A stretch of DNA of 64,000 nucleotides from an uncultured bacterium (GTDB lineage: Bacteria; Acidobacteriota; Thermoanaerobaculia; Thermoanaerobaculales; Thermoanaerobaculaceae): assembly GCA_937924755.1 (NCBI GenBank), contig CALEVZ010000014.1:84333-148332 (forward strand), in the 5' to 3' direction. This document shows positions 53,107-62,160 of this stretch, in pieces. The notes below the pieces were generated by a model. It had not been told where the DNA came from, did not search any database, and worked only from the letters and a program-made list of their open reading frames with translations. How positions within the stretch are numbered: position 1 is the stretch's first letter; each line of letters begins with the position of its first letter. Made by a program: the position numbers and the translations under genes.

Positions 53107-54062
53107 GTTCACCTTACAGCGATCGCATGTCCCGCCGGGAAGCCATGACCCGGCTGGCCGCCGCCGGCCTGGTGGCCGGTGGCGTGGGAGCCGGGGCCAT
53201 CTTCTTCCACGACCGCCGCCGCGCCGAGGCCTCCGCCCCGCCCATTCCGGACTGGCGGGTGCCCCCCTCGGAGCAGTACCCCCCCGCCGCCGCGGCCACC
53301 GGGAGCGATCCGGCCGACAACGTGCGCCGGGCGGTGGCTGCCCTGGGGGGTATGGGGCGCTTCGTGCGCGCCGGCGAGAGCGTCCTTATCAAGCCCAACG
53401 TGGGGTGGGACCGCATCCCCGAACAAGCCGCCAACACCGACCCCCAGGTGGTGGCGGAGCTAGTGCGCCTATGTCGGGCCGCCGGGGCCCGCCGGGTGGT
53501 GGTCACCGACATCTCGTGCAACGACCCGCGGCGCTGCTTTGCCCGCTCGGGGATCGCCGCCGCCGCCGGGGCGGCTGGGGCCGAGGTGATCGAGTCGCAC
53601 CGTTTGAAGCTGGTGCCCGCCGCCCTCACCGGGCTGGCGGCGGGCCTCGAGGTCATCGAGGAGCTGCTCAAGGCCGATCGGGTGATTAACGTGCCGGTGG
53701 TCAAGCACCACTCCCTCTCCCGGGTGACGCTGGGGATGAAGAACTGGTACGGGGTAGTGGGTGACGGGCGCAACCGATTGCACCAGGCCATCGACCGGTC
53801 CATCGCCGAACTGGGGGCGGCCTTCCGCCCCACCCTCACGGTGATGGACGCCACCCGCCTGCTGGTGCGCAACGGGCCCCAGGGTGGCAGCCTCAGCGAC
53901 GTGCGGGCCGGCAACGCCGTGGCCGCCGGCACCGACCCGGTGCTGTGCGACGCCTGGGGGGCGGCGCAGCTGGGGCACGCCCCGGACAGCCTGCCCTTCA
54001 TCCAGCTGGCCCAGCAGCGGGGCCTGGGGCGGACCGACTTGAAGGCCATCCGCCAGGTATGA
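53103..54062 (+). CDS. Tat-exported DUF362 protein, first copy
   Basis: 319 residues from GTG 53103 (GGGGGAGAGGA upstream). A twin-arginine signal, SRREAMTRLAAAGLVAGGVG, precedes the DUF362 core: ESVLIKPNVGWDRIPEQAAN, TDPQVVAELVRLCRAAGARR, VVTDISCNDPRRCF, VINVPVVKHHSLSRVTLGMK and NWYGVVGD. DUF362 (DUF2088-like) proteins are putative Fe-S or thiol enzymes of unknown activity. Tat export implies a folded, cofactor-bound protein delivered to the periplasm. The next gene overlaps by ATGA. Confidence 0.88.
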   Translation: MSSPYSDRMSRREAMTRLAAAGLVAGGVGAGAIFFHDRRRAEASAPPIPDWRVPPSEQYPPAAAATGSDPADNVRRAVAALGGMGRFVRAGESVLIKPNVGWDRIPEQAANTDPQVVAELVRLCRAAGARRVVVTDISCNDPRRCFARSGIAAAAGAAGAEVIESHRLKLVPAALTGLAAGLEVIEELLKADRVINVPVVKHHSLSRVTLGMKNWYGVVGDGRNRLHQAIDRSIAELGAAFRPTLTVMDATRLLVRNGPQGGSLSDVRAGNAVAAGTDPVLCDAWGAAQLGHAPDSLPFIQLAQQRGLGRTDLKAIRQV

Positions 54063-55543
54063 GCTGGACCCGCCGCGTCCGGGTGGTCTACCAGGCCTTC
54101 TTCTTGGTGCTCTTCCTGTGGCTGCTGGCGCGCCTGGCCGCCGGCGACCCCCGCGATCTCCCCTTCGCTGCCTTCTTCCACCTCGATCCCTTGGCGGCAG
54201 TGGGGGTGACCGGGGCCGCCGGCACCCTCCCCGGACCCCTCATCTGGGGGGTGGCCCTCATTGTCCTCACCATCCTCTTCGGGCGGGTGTTCTGCGGCTG
54301 GGTGTGCCCCCTGGGGACGCTGCAGCACTTGGTCAGCCGCCTGCTCTCCCCCCGCTCCCGGCGGGAAAGCCTGCGGGTCAACCGCTACCGGCGCTGGTAC
54401 GCCCTCAAGACCTACATCCTGGTGGCGCTGCTGGTGGGGGCGGTGGCCGGGTCACTGCAGACGGGGCTTCTGGATCCGCTGTCGCTGCTGGCCCGCGGGC
54501 TGGCCTCCGGCGTATGGCCGATGCTGCCGGGGGGCAAGCCGGTGCCGGGGGGGTGGCTGGCGGGGGGGCTGCTGCTCGCGATCCTGGTGGCCAGCCGCTT
54601 CATCCCACGGCTCTTTTGTCGTGCCTTCTGCCCCCTGGGGGCGCTGCTGGGGATCTTCGCTCGCTTTGCTTTGTTCCGCATCCGACGCTCCGGCGAGGGG
54701 TGCAGCACCTGCTCGCTCTGCACCTTCGCCTGCCAGGGGGCGGACGAGCCGCTGGGGGAGCACCGGGTGGCCGAGTGCCATGTGTGCCTCAACTGCACCG
54801 ATTCCTGCAAAAATGGGGTTATTCGCTACCGCTTCCTGGCCCCGGCCGCCCCGGCCCCGGCGCAGCCCGACCTCTCTCGCCGCTACCTGCTGGGGTCGGG
54901 GCTGGGCGCCCTGGTGGCGGCGCCGCTGCTGCAGGCGGCCGGCGGCGGGCGCGGCGTGGCCCGGGCGGACCTGATCAGGCCTCCCGGAGCGCTGGCGGAG
55001 CCGCAGTTCCTGCAGCGCTGCATCAAGTGCTCCCTCTGCCAGCAGGCTTGCCCCACCGGCGCCCTGCACCCGGCCATCGGCCAGGCCGGGGTGGAGGGGT
55101 TTTGGACCCCGGTGCTCGTCCCCCGACGGGGATGGTGCGAGTTCGCCTGCACCCGCTGCGGGGAGGTGTGCCCCACCGGGGCCATCACCGAGCTCACCAC
55201 CGCCCGCAAGACCGGCTACGACGGCGCCCCCCCGGTGCGTATCGGCACCGCCTTCGTGGACTGGGGGCGCTGCCTGCCGTGGGCCAAGTCCACCCCCTGC
55301 ATCGTCTGCGAGGAGATGTGCCCCACCTCGCCCAAGGCCATCTGGCTGGAGGAGGTGGTGGAGGCCGACCGCCACGGCCAGCCGGTGCGGCTGCAGCGCC
55401 CCCGGGTGGACCCGCAATTGTGCGTGGGGTGCGGCATCTGCGAGCACCGCTGCCCGGTGGGGGAGATGGCGGCCATCCGCGTCAGCTCGGTGGGGGAAAC
55501 CCGCGACCCCTTGAACCGCATGGTGGTTGCGGCCTCTGGCTGA
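54059..55543 (+). CDS. NapH-NapG-like membrane polyferredoxin fusion
   Basis: 494 residues. The N-terminal half is NapH/MauN-like: four or five helices with two conserved loops CGWVCPLG and CRAFCPLG, then two 4Fe-4S motifs, CSTCSLCTFAC and CHVCLNCTDSC. At about residue 273 a Tat-like motif SRRYLLGSGLGALVAAPLLQ opens a NapG-like half with four more clusters: CIKCSLCQQACP, CTRCGEVCP, CIVCEEMCP and CVGCGICEHRCP. NapH and NapG are normally separate. The protein should pass quinol electrons to a periplasmic acceptor; here that may be the radical SAM enzyme. Confidence 0.9.
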   Translation: MSWTRRVRVVYQAFFLVLFLWLLARLAAGDPRDLPFAAFFHLDPLAAVGVTGAAGTLPGPLIWGVALIVLTILFGRVFCGWVCPLGTLQHLVSRLLSPRSRRESLRVNRYRRWYALKTYILVALLVGAVAGSLQTGLLDPLSLLARGLASGVWPMLPGGKPVPGGWLAGGLLLAILVASRFIPRLFCRAFCPLGALLGIFARFALFRIRRSGEGCSTCSLCTFACQGADEPLGEHRVAECHVCLNCTDSCKNGVIRYRFLAPAAPAPAQPDLSRRYLLGSGLGALVAAPLLQAAGGGRGVARADLIRPPGALAEPQFLQRCIKCSLCQQACPTGALHPAIGQAGVEGFWTPVLVPRRGWCEFACTRCGEVCPTGAITELTTARKTGYDGAPPVRIGTAFVDWGRCLPWAKSTPCIVCEEMCPTSPKAIWLEEVVEADRHGQPVRLQRPRVDPQLCVGCGICEHRCPVGEMAAIRVSSVGETRDPLNRMVVAASG

Positions 55544-55558
55544 GGGCAAGGCGTTCCC

Positions 55559-55587
55559 TTGTCTTTGCCCGCCGCGGGACGTATTCC
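55559..55587 (+). promoter_or_regulatory. Possible internal promoter before the MEMO-AMMECR1 gene
   Basis: TTGTCT (55559-55564), 17-base spacer, TATTCC (55582-55587). The start site would fall near 55594, at the GTG that opens a signal peptide, making that start leaderless. Confidence 0.35.
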
Positions 55588-55594
55588 TTATTCT

Positions 55595-57115
55595 GTGAGG
55601 ACGGGGATCCTCCTTGGAGGGTTGTTCATGATCGCCACCCAACTGGCCGCCGAGGTCCGTCGGCCCGCCGTGGCCGGCAGCTTCTACAGCGCCGACGCCG
55701 ACCGTCTCGGCACCGAGGTGCGGCGCCTGCTGGGAACCCGCCCCACCGGCCCCGCCCCCCGGGCGGTGATCGCCCCCCACGCCGGGTACGTGTTCTCCGG
55801 GGCCACCGCCGGTAAGAGCCTGGCCGCCCTGCAGAACGCGGAGGTGTCCCGGGTCGTGCTGCTGGGCCCCTCCCACCGTGCGTCCTTTCGCGGCGCGGCC
55901 CTCCCCGACCCGCGCCTGACCGCCTTCGGCACTCCCCTGGGCTCGCTGCCCCTGGATCGGGCCGCCCTGGCCAGCTTGCGGGAGCGGCGGCTCTTCGACG
56001 GCCCTGGCCACGCCCACGAGGGGGAGCATTGCCTGGAGGTGGAGTTGCCGTTCTTGCAGGTGGCCCTGGGGGAGGTGCCCATCGTGCCGATCCTGGTGGG
56101 CCACCTCACCGGCCGAGAGGACGCCCAGACCCTGGCCCGGGGCCTGGCCCCGGTGGTGGACGAGCGCACGGTGGTGGTGGTTTCCACCGACTTCACCCAT
56201 CACGGCCACCCCTACGGCCACGCCCCCTTCCCCACCGATCGCCGCCTTCCCGCCACCCTGGAGGAGCTGGCTCGGGCCACCGCGGAGCGGGCCGCCGCCG
56301 TGGACGCGCGGGGCTTCTGGCACCAGGTCGAGGCGAGCGGCGACACCGTCTGCGGGGTGCGGCCGGTGACCGTGCTGCTGGAGCTGCTGGCCCACGCCTT
56401 CGAGGGGAGCGGACAGGTGGTGGATGTCACCACCTCGGCGGCGGCCTCCGGCAACTTGGAGCAGGTGGTGGTCTACGTGGGGGTGAGTTTTACGGGGCGC
56501 TGGACGCCGTGGAGGGAACCCCCTCCGCCCCCACCCCTGGGGGTGCTGGACGAGGACGAGCAGCGCGCCGCCCTGGCCTTGGCCCGGGCTGCCCTCGAGA
56601 CCCATCTCCTGAACGGGCCGCAACTAGCCCACTGGTTTGCCACCCACCCGGTGGCCGGCAACCTGGCGGCGGTGGGGGGCGTGTTCGTGACCATCCACAA
56701 CACCGGTGCCCGCGCAGCCAAGCAGGGACGTCTGCGGGGGTGCATCGGCACCATCGTCGGGCGGGAGCCGCTGGTGGATGCCATCATTCGCGCCGCCACC
56801 TCCGCCGCCCGCGACCCCCGCTTTCCCCCTCTGGCCCGGGAGGAGCTGGCCCAGGTGCGCTTGGAGGTGTCGGTACTCTCCCCCCTCACTCCGGTGCCGG
56901 GCCCGGAGGCCATCCAGCTGGGCCGGCACGGAGTGATCCTGGCCAGAGAGGGACGCACTGCGGTGTTCCTCCCCCAGGTGGCCAGCGAGACCGGGTGGGA
57001 CCGGGACACCTTCCTGTCGCAGCTGGCCCGCAAGGCGGGCCTGCCTGCCGACGCCTGGCGCCGAGGGGCCAGCTTCGAAGTGTTCACCGCCCAGGTGTTC
57101 GGAGAGCCGGAGTGA
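55595..57115 (+). CDS. MEMO1-AMMECR1 fusion (AmmeMemoRadiSam protein B-A)
   Basis: 506 residues from GTG 55595. An ATG at 55628 has a good GGAGGG but then carries a stray MIATQLAAE before VRRPAVAG, whereas the longer form has a clean signal peptide (VRTGILLGGLFMIATQLAA). MEMO domain (about 30-290): VIAPHAGYVFSGATAGKSLA, LLGPSHRASFRGAALP, HEGEHCLEVELPFLQ, STDFTHHGHPYG and TVCGVRPV supply the His/Asp/Cys metal-site residues. AMMECR1 domain (about 310-505): GVFVTIHNTG, LRGCIGTIVGREPLVDAI, LEVSVLSPLTPVPG. The two halves are separate genes in most genomes and are fused here. It overlaps the next gene (GTGA). Confidence 0.88.
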   Translation: MRTGILLGGLFMIATQLAAEVRRPAVAGSFYSADADRLGTEVRRLLGTRPTGPAPRAVIAPHAGYVFSGATAGKSLAALQNAEVSRVVLLGPSHRASFRGAALPDPRLTAFGTPLGSLPLDRAALASLRERRLFDGPGHAHEGEHCLEVELPFLQVALGEVPIVPILVGHLTGREDAQTLARGLAPVVDERTVVVVSTDFTHHGHPYGHAPFPTDRRLPATLEELARATAERAAAVDARGFWHQVEASGDTVCGVRPVTVLLELLAHAFEGSGQVVDVTTSAAASGNLEQVVVYVGVSFTGRWTPWREPPPPPPLGVLDEDEQRAALALARAALETHLLNGPQLAHWFATHPVAGNLAAVGGVFVTIHNTGARAAKQGRLRGCIGTIVGREPLVDAIIRAATSAARDPRFPPLAREELAQVRLEVSVLSPLTPVPGPEAIQLGRHGVILAREGRTAVFLPQVASETGWDRDTFLSQLARKAGLPADAWRRGASFEVFTAQVFGEPE

Positions 57116-58062
57116 GCCCAACCTTCACCCGTCGCGACCTGGCCCGCCTGGCCGGCCTGGCCCTCCCCGGAGCGCTGCTCGCCCGACGCGCCCGGGCGGC
57201 AACCAGGGCCCGGGTGGGTCTGGCCCCCCTGGCTGGGGTAGAGCTCACCCCGGCCGCCGGTCGCCGGGCCCTGGAGAGGGCCCTCGTAGCCGCCACCGGG
57301 GCGGCGTCGCCCCTCGCCGCCCTGCGCACCCTTTTCCCGGCCACTGAGACTGTGGGGATCAAGCTCAATTGCCTGGCCGGCCGCGGCATGTCGCCCCGCC
57401 CGGAGCTGGTGGAGGCCCTCGCCGCCCTGCTCCGGGAGGCAGGGGTCGGGCGGGAGCGCATCCTCGTTTTCGAGCGCTCCGCCCGGGAGCTGCGCCGCGC
57501 CGGCTTCTCCCCTGGGGAGCGGGAGCACTACCGCTGCCTGGGCATCGACAACGACTACGACGCCGAGCCCTCCACCTCGGGCTCCATCGGCTCGTGCTTT
57601 GCCCGCCTGGTGTCCACCACCTGCACCGCCTTGATTTCCTTCGGGGTCGTGAAGGACCACGACCTGGCCGGGGTGTCCGCTGGGGCTAAGAACTGGTACG
57701 GGGTGATCCACAACCCCAACAAATACCACGACGGCAACTGCGACCCCTACCTGGCCGACCTGCTGCGCCACCCCTTCCTGCGCCAGAAGGTGCGGCTCAC
57801 CATCCTAGACGGGGTGACCGCGCAGTGCCACGGCGGCCCCGCCTTTCGCCCTGACGCCACCTGGCCCCTGGGTGTGGTGGCGGCCTCCACCGACCTGCTG
57901 GCCGCCGACGCCTGGGCTTGGCGGGTGATGGACGGGGAGCGGCAGCGGCGGGGAATGCCCACCCTGGCAGCAGCGGGGCGGCCCCCCAGGTGGCTGGCCA
58001 CCGCCCAAGGGTACGGGCTGGGGGAGGGGGACCCGGCCCGGGTGGAGGTGGTGCAGGGATGA
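57112..58062 (+). CDS. Tat-exported DUF362 protein, second copy
   Basis: 316 residues from GTG 57112. The signal TRRDLARLAGLALPGALLAR is twin-arginine. The core has TVGIKLNCLAGRGMSPRPEL, VFERSARELRRAGF, STTCTALISFGVVKDHDLAG and VSAGAKNWYGVIHNPNKYHD. It is paralogous with the first copy (KNWYGV in both) but clearly different: it lacks the PNVGWDR region and ends in WLATAQGYGLGEGDP. Two distinct DUF362 proteins in one unit suggest a heterodimer or two steps. ATGA overlap with the radical SAM gene. Confidence 0.87.
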   Translation: MSPTFTRRDLARLAGLALPGALLARRARAATRARVGLAPLAGVELTPAAGRRALERALVAATGAASPLAALRTLFPATETVGIKLNCLAGRGMSPRPELVEALAALLREAGVGRERILVFERSARELRRAGFSPGEREHYRCLGIDNDYDAEPSTSGSIGSCFARLVSTTCTALISFGVVKDHDLAGVSAGAKNWYGVIHNPNKYHDGNCDPYLADLLRHPFLRQKVRLTILDGVTAQCHGGPAFRPDATWPLGVVAASTDLLAADAWAWRVMDGERQRRGMPTLAAAGRPPRWLATAQGYGLGEGDPARVEVVQG

Positions 58063-59168
58063 TGCACCGCCGCGCCTTCCTGGGAGCCGGGGCGGCGTGC
58101 CTGCTGTCCGGGGGAGCGGCAGCGGGGCAACGTTCACGTCCCCCCGACCTCCACCTGGAGGGACGGGAGGCCTCCTGGTACCGCAAACTGCCGGACCGGC
58201 GGGTGGAGTGCCAGCTCTGCCCGCGGGCCTGCCAAGTGGCCGACCAGGAGCGGGGCGGCTGCGGCGTGCGGGAGAACCGCCGCGGGCTCTACTACACCCT
58301 GGTGCACTCCCTGCCCTGCACCGTGCACCTGGACCCCATCGAGAAAAAGCCCTTCTTCCACGTGCTGCCGGGGGCACGGGCGCTGTCGTGGGCCACCGCG
58401 GGTTGCAACGTGGAGTGCAAGTTCTGCCAGAACTGGGAGATTTCCCAGTTTCGCCCGGAACAGGTGGCCAGTTTCCCCATGCCCCCCGAGACCCTGGCCC
58501 GCCAGGCCCGCCAGGCGGGGGCTCCGCTATTGTCCGCGACCTACTCGGAGCCGGTGGTGTTCTGGGAGTACGTGCGGGACACCGCCCTGGCCGCCCGTGC
58601 CCTGGGGGTGCGCACCACCGTGGTCTCCAACGGCTACATCCAGGAAGCCCCACTGAAAGAGGTGCTGCCCCACCTGGCCGCCTTTAAGGTGGACCTGAAG
58701 AGCTTCCGCGAGGCCTTCTACCGCGAGGTGCTGCGCGGGGAGTTGAAACCGGTGCTGCGCGCCCTGGAGGTTATCCGGGCCGCCGGCGTGTGGCTGGAGA
58801 TCGTGGTGCTCCTCATTCCTACCCTCAACGACTCGGAGGCCGAGGTCCGCGACCTGGCCCGCTGGGTCAAGGGCCACCTGGGGGCGGAAGTGCCGGTGCA
58901 CTTTACCCGCTTCCACCCCACCTACCGCCTCACCAACCTCCCCCCCACCCCGCTGGCCACCCTGGAGCGGGCCCACGACGCCGCCCGCGCCGAGGGGCTG
59001 GCCTACGTCTACCTGGGCAACCTCCCCGGCCACCCGGCGGAAAATACCCTCTGCCCCGGCTGCGGCGAAATGCTCATCCGCCGGGCGGGCTTTGCGGTGC
59101 GGGAAAACCGCCTGCGCCGGGGGGCCTGTCCCGCCTGTGGCCGCCCCATTCCCGGGGTGTGGGCCTGA
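58059..59168 (+). CDS. AmmeMemoRadiSam-system radical SAM enzyme with Tat signal
   Basis: 369 residues. HRRAFLGAGAACLLSGGAAA is a twin-arginine signal. The radical SAM cluster is CNVECKFCQN at about residue 118, preceded by a Cys-rich N-terminal domain (CQLCPRACQVADQERGGCGV). SAM-binding parts follow in LLSATYSEPVVFWEYV and VVSNGYIQEAPLKEVL. The C-terminus has a zinc-like site CPGCGEMLIRRAGF plus CPACGRPIPG. The enzyme resembles PflA/YjjW-like activases of unknown substrate. Radical SAM enzymes are normally cytoplasmic; export through Tat would be exceptional. Last gene of the unit. Confidence 0.9.
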   Translation: MMHRRAFLGAGAACLLSGGAAAGQRSRPPDLHLEGREASWYRKLPDRRVECQLCPRACQVADQERGGCGVRENRRGLYYTLVHSLPCTVHLDPIEKKPFFHVLPGARALSWATAGCNVECKFCQNWEISQFRPEQVASFPMPPETLARQARQAGAPLLSATYSEPVVFWEYVRDTALAARALGVRTTVVSNGYIQEAPLKEVLPHLAAFKVDLKSFREAFYREVLRGELKPVLRALEVIRAAGVWLEIVVLLIPTLNDSEAEVRDLARWVKGHLGAEVPVHFTRFHPTYRLTNLPPTPLATLERAHDAARAEGLAYVYLGNLPGHPAENTLCPGCGEMLIRRAGFAVRENRLRRGACPACGRPIPGVWA

Positions 59169-59425
59169 GCCCGGCGGTGGCGCGAGCGACCTTTGGGTTT
59201 TCTCCGCCCAGGCGGCCGCGGCAAAGCATTCCAACCCCTCCCCTGTTTCTGCGACCTCATGGGAGGCCGCTGCCCTTGAAGGTGAGCGCCGACACTTCTC
59301 GTTCCCCGCCGGCTTTTGACACGTCGTGCACAACACCCAACATTGAGCAGGGAAGACACGGCGACGATGATTCTGCGACCCATGGGCTCTCTTTCTAGTC
59401 TGCCAACCATGAGAAATCAGTTCCG

Positions 59426-60117
59426 TTGACACTGACCCAGCACCGGGGCGACCTGCCAGTCGCCGGTGACGGGTGGGACTTTTGGCGCTCTGCCGATGCC
59501 GGTGCCTGCTGGACACTGGCGCCCATCACGGCTGAGGTGTTGGCGGTGGACCCCCGCAATCCCAACGATGGGTGGGCTGGTGTCCAGAGACGCCTGCAGC
59601 GCAGCCCGGAAGCCGGAGCGAGCTGGTTCGCTCCCTGGCTGCTGCCCGAGGATCACGCGGTGGCGACCTGCCCTCCCGGATGGTGCTGGGATTCCGTCGT
59701 CACCGCGCTGGCGGCGAATCCCTTCAACGCCGAACGGGTGCTGATGGGCACGGCGTCCTCGGGGCTGTACAGCTATCAGGGCAGCGACGACCTGCGGCCG
59801 GTGGCGACGGGCTTGCCCGGGATCACCAACGCGGACTCCGACCCCGACAGACCCGGCCATGTTCTCGTCGCCGGCGGCCGGTACTGGGAGCGACAGAGCT
59901 GATACGTCCTGAAAAACGATGACGGGGGGCCAGCTGGTCTCCGCCGAGGGGAGATCAGCCTCTATTTTCACCCCAGGACCTGCGGCTTTCGTTTCGTCCC
60001 GGGCGAATCGCGGTGGCCGCCGAAGGTGGCGTCTTTCTCTTGGAGAACATGCCCCGCGACGACCGCCCCTGCGGCGCAGCGCTCCGGCTCGAGGCCAGCG
60101 AAAGGATGACAGCATGA
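59426..60117 (+). pseudogene. Asp-box repeat exported protein, copy 1, decayed
   Basis: A 158-residue piece (59426-59902) has Asp-box WRSADAGACWTLAPITAE and VLAVDPRNPNDGWAGV, but no signal peptide and a stop at 59902. A different frame then gives LRLSFRPGRIAVAAEGGVF and LLENMPRDDRPC up to a TGA at 60117, matching the end of copy 2 (SHGRFAVASHEGISLLEDA, PRDNRP). The N-terminal half and a large middle part are missing. Its stop overlaps the copy 2 ATG by ATGA, showing the former operon layout. Confidence 0.75.
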
Positions 60118-62145
60118 GGCAGGCCGCACACAGGCAATGGATGGGCCTGATCGTTCTGATGGCACTGGCCGTCCGCGCCGCTGCCCAAAGCCAGGGCGAG
60201 GCGCCGCGGTGGCGACCCCTCGGCCCCTGGGGAGGCCGCGCGACGGCTTTTATCGCGGACCTACAGGTCGATCGCATCTGGACGCTGACGAACTACGCCC
60301 AGCTGCACCGCAGCGATGATGGTGGGCATTCCTGGACGTGGCTGGGGCGAGGAGTTCCCGAGGAGATGATCACCGTGCTGGCTCCCAGTCCCCATAAAAG
60401 GGACCTGGTGCTGGCCGCGGCCAACAATGCCGGCGCCTGGCGCAGCCACGACGCCGCTCGATCCTGGGAGGAGGCGCGGTACGGTTTGCCAGTCGGCGGA
60501 AATCCGACGTTCCACGCCATTACTGCTCTGGCCTACGACCCCACTCGCCCGCGGGTCGCGGACGCGCTGACAGCGAGCGGCAGCGTCTACGCCACCCAGG
60601 ACGATGGCACCACCTGGCGCGCGCGAACCTGGCCATCCCTTCCGTCGGGTGCTCTCGGAATGCTGATGGCGATCACCGAGGATGGCGATCTGCTGCTCGC
60701 CCTCCCGGGATCGGTCTACTTCTGTTCAACCACCCTGGATGAGTGCGCCAAAGTGCTCGATGGATTCAGCGGACAGCCATCGGCGCTGGAGGTGTTGCCG
60801 GGGGTGGGCCGGGGCGTGGCTCGCCGATGGCTCAGACGTCTGGAGATCGCTCGACGGCGGCCTCTCCTGGGAGGTCGCCGGTGCAGGGCTCAGCGAAGTA
60901 CCGTCGCCTTCTGGTGAACTGGCCATCCGCCAGTTCCGGATGGACTCGAAGACCGGCGTCGTGTACGCCCTCGCCAACGCCGGCCTGCTGCGCTGGCATG
61001 GTCACCATCAGCGGTGGGAGCTGGCAGCAACGTTCGTTGCAGCCGTTTCGCCATCTTCCTCCCTCTGCGGCTGGCTGCCCCGCGAAGGCGGGCAGCTGGT
61101 AGGCTGCAGCGGCCCCAACTCGCTTAGGTTCTGCCGCGATGGCGAGGAGGAGTGCGAGGCGCGCCGCCAAGGCTTCTCAGGACGCCTCACCGTGGCCGTC
61201 CTCCTCGATCCGCAAAGCGGCACTCCGGCCCTGGCCGCCGATTCCTGGCACCTGTACCGGTGGCATGAGGCGTCAGCATCCTGGCTTCCGGTGCTCGACT
61301 TCAGCCACTCCGGCCAGGTGATTCTCCTCGCTGGCCCTGAGGGTCCTTCCCACATGTTGGCAATCACAAAGTCCGGCGTCTTCACCTTTCATGATGAAGG
61401 GTGGACGTGGTCGAATTTGCCCGTGCCGGCGGCTTTGTCGTCGTGCCCCTGGCCCCAGCCGGCGGTCTTTGCCGAAGCCCGCCGGAACATGATTCTGATC
61501 GCCGGCGGGTCGTCCCTCTGGCGTTTGGTAGACCTGGGAAGCACCTGGGAGGAGCGGAGGGTAGAAATCCAGGCCATAGCGGGTCATTCCGCCAACCCCG
61601 ACCACATTCGCGGCACCAGGTTCTACCGCCCGACTCGAAGCTTCGATTCCGGTCGAACCTGGTACGGCGCAGTGCAGGGACAGGAGTTGGCGGGGCGCAC
61701 ACAATGCCCCGTCTTTCCATGTGGATGGGACCAGAATCTGGCAGTCGAGATGGACCCGTTCAGACCCGAGCGCTACCTGATCGGCACGGACGGCGTCGGA
61801 ATGCGGGTGTGTGAGAGCGATAGCTTTCAGTGGCTCCGCCGTGCCTTCACCGCCGTGATCGGCCTTGTGGCTGATCCCCGCGTTGCGAGGCGGGTGGTGG
61901 CGGCCGGTGTTTTTCCCCTGCCGCGCCGCACCGGTGCCTTCAAAGCAGTCCGGGAATCGCCCGACTGGGGTGAGACATGGCACGCGCTGGGGCATGGGGG
62001 AGACGGTTTGCCCTGGCTCTACGGCTGGAGCGTCTCGCTCTCCCACGGACGTTTCGCCGTCGCCAGCCACGAGGGCATTTCCCTCCTGGAGGACGCCCCC
62101 AGAGATAATCGCCCGCTGCGGCGAAGCGGCCCGGCCCGACGGTGA
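60114..62145 (+). pseudogene. Asp-box (BNR) repeat exported protein, copy 2, frameshifted
   Basis: ATG 60114 (AAAGGA upstream) opens a signal peptide, MGLIVLMALAVRAAA. The frame runs to about 60820. There a one-base indel near GGGCCGGGGCGTGG moves the coding to the next frame, which is open to 62145. About eight Asp-boxes are seen, e.g. SDDGGHSW, SLDGGLSW, SFDSGRTW and SPDWGETW, the pattern of a beta-propeller exo-sialidase or VPS10-like fold. Without the shift the protein would be about 676 residues. It is the best preserved of three copies. Confidence 0.85.
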
Positions 62146-62160
62146 CAGAGGAAGCAGAGA

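Noticed and set aside
54452..56623. 723-residue antisense frame across the polyferredoxin and MEMO genes
   Set aside because: His/Gln/Gly-rich shadow; the sense strand has full-length recognised proteins.
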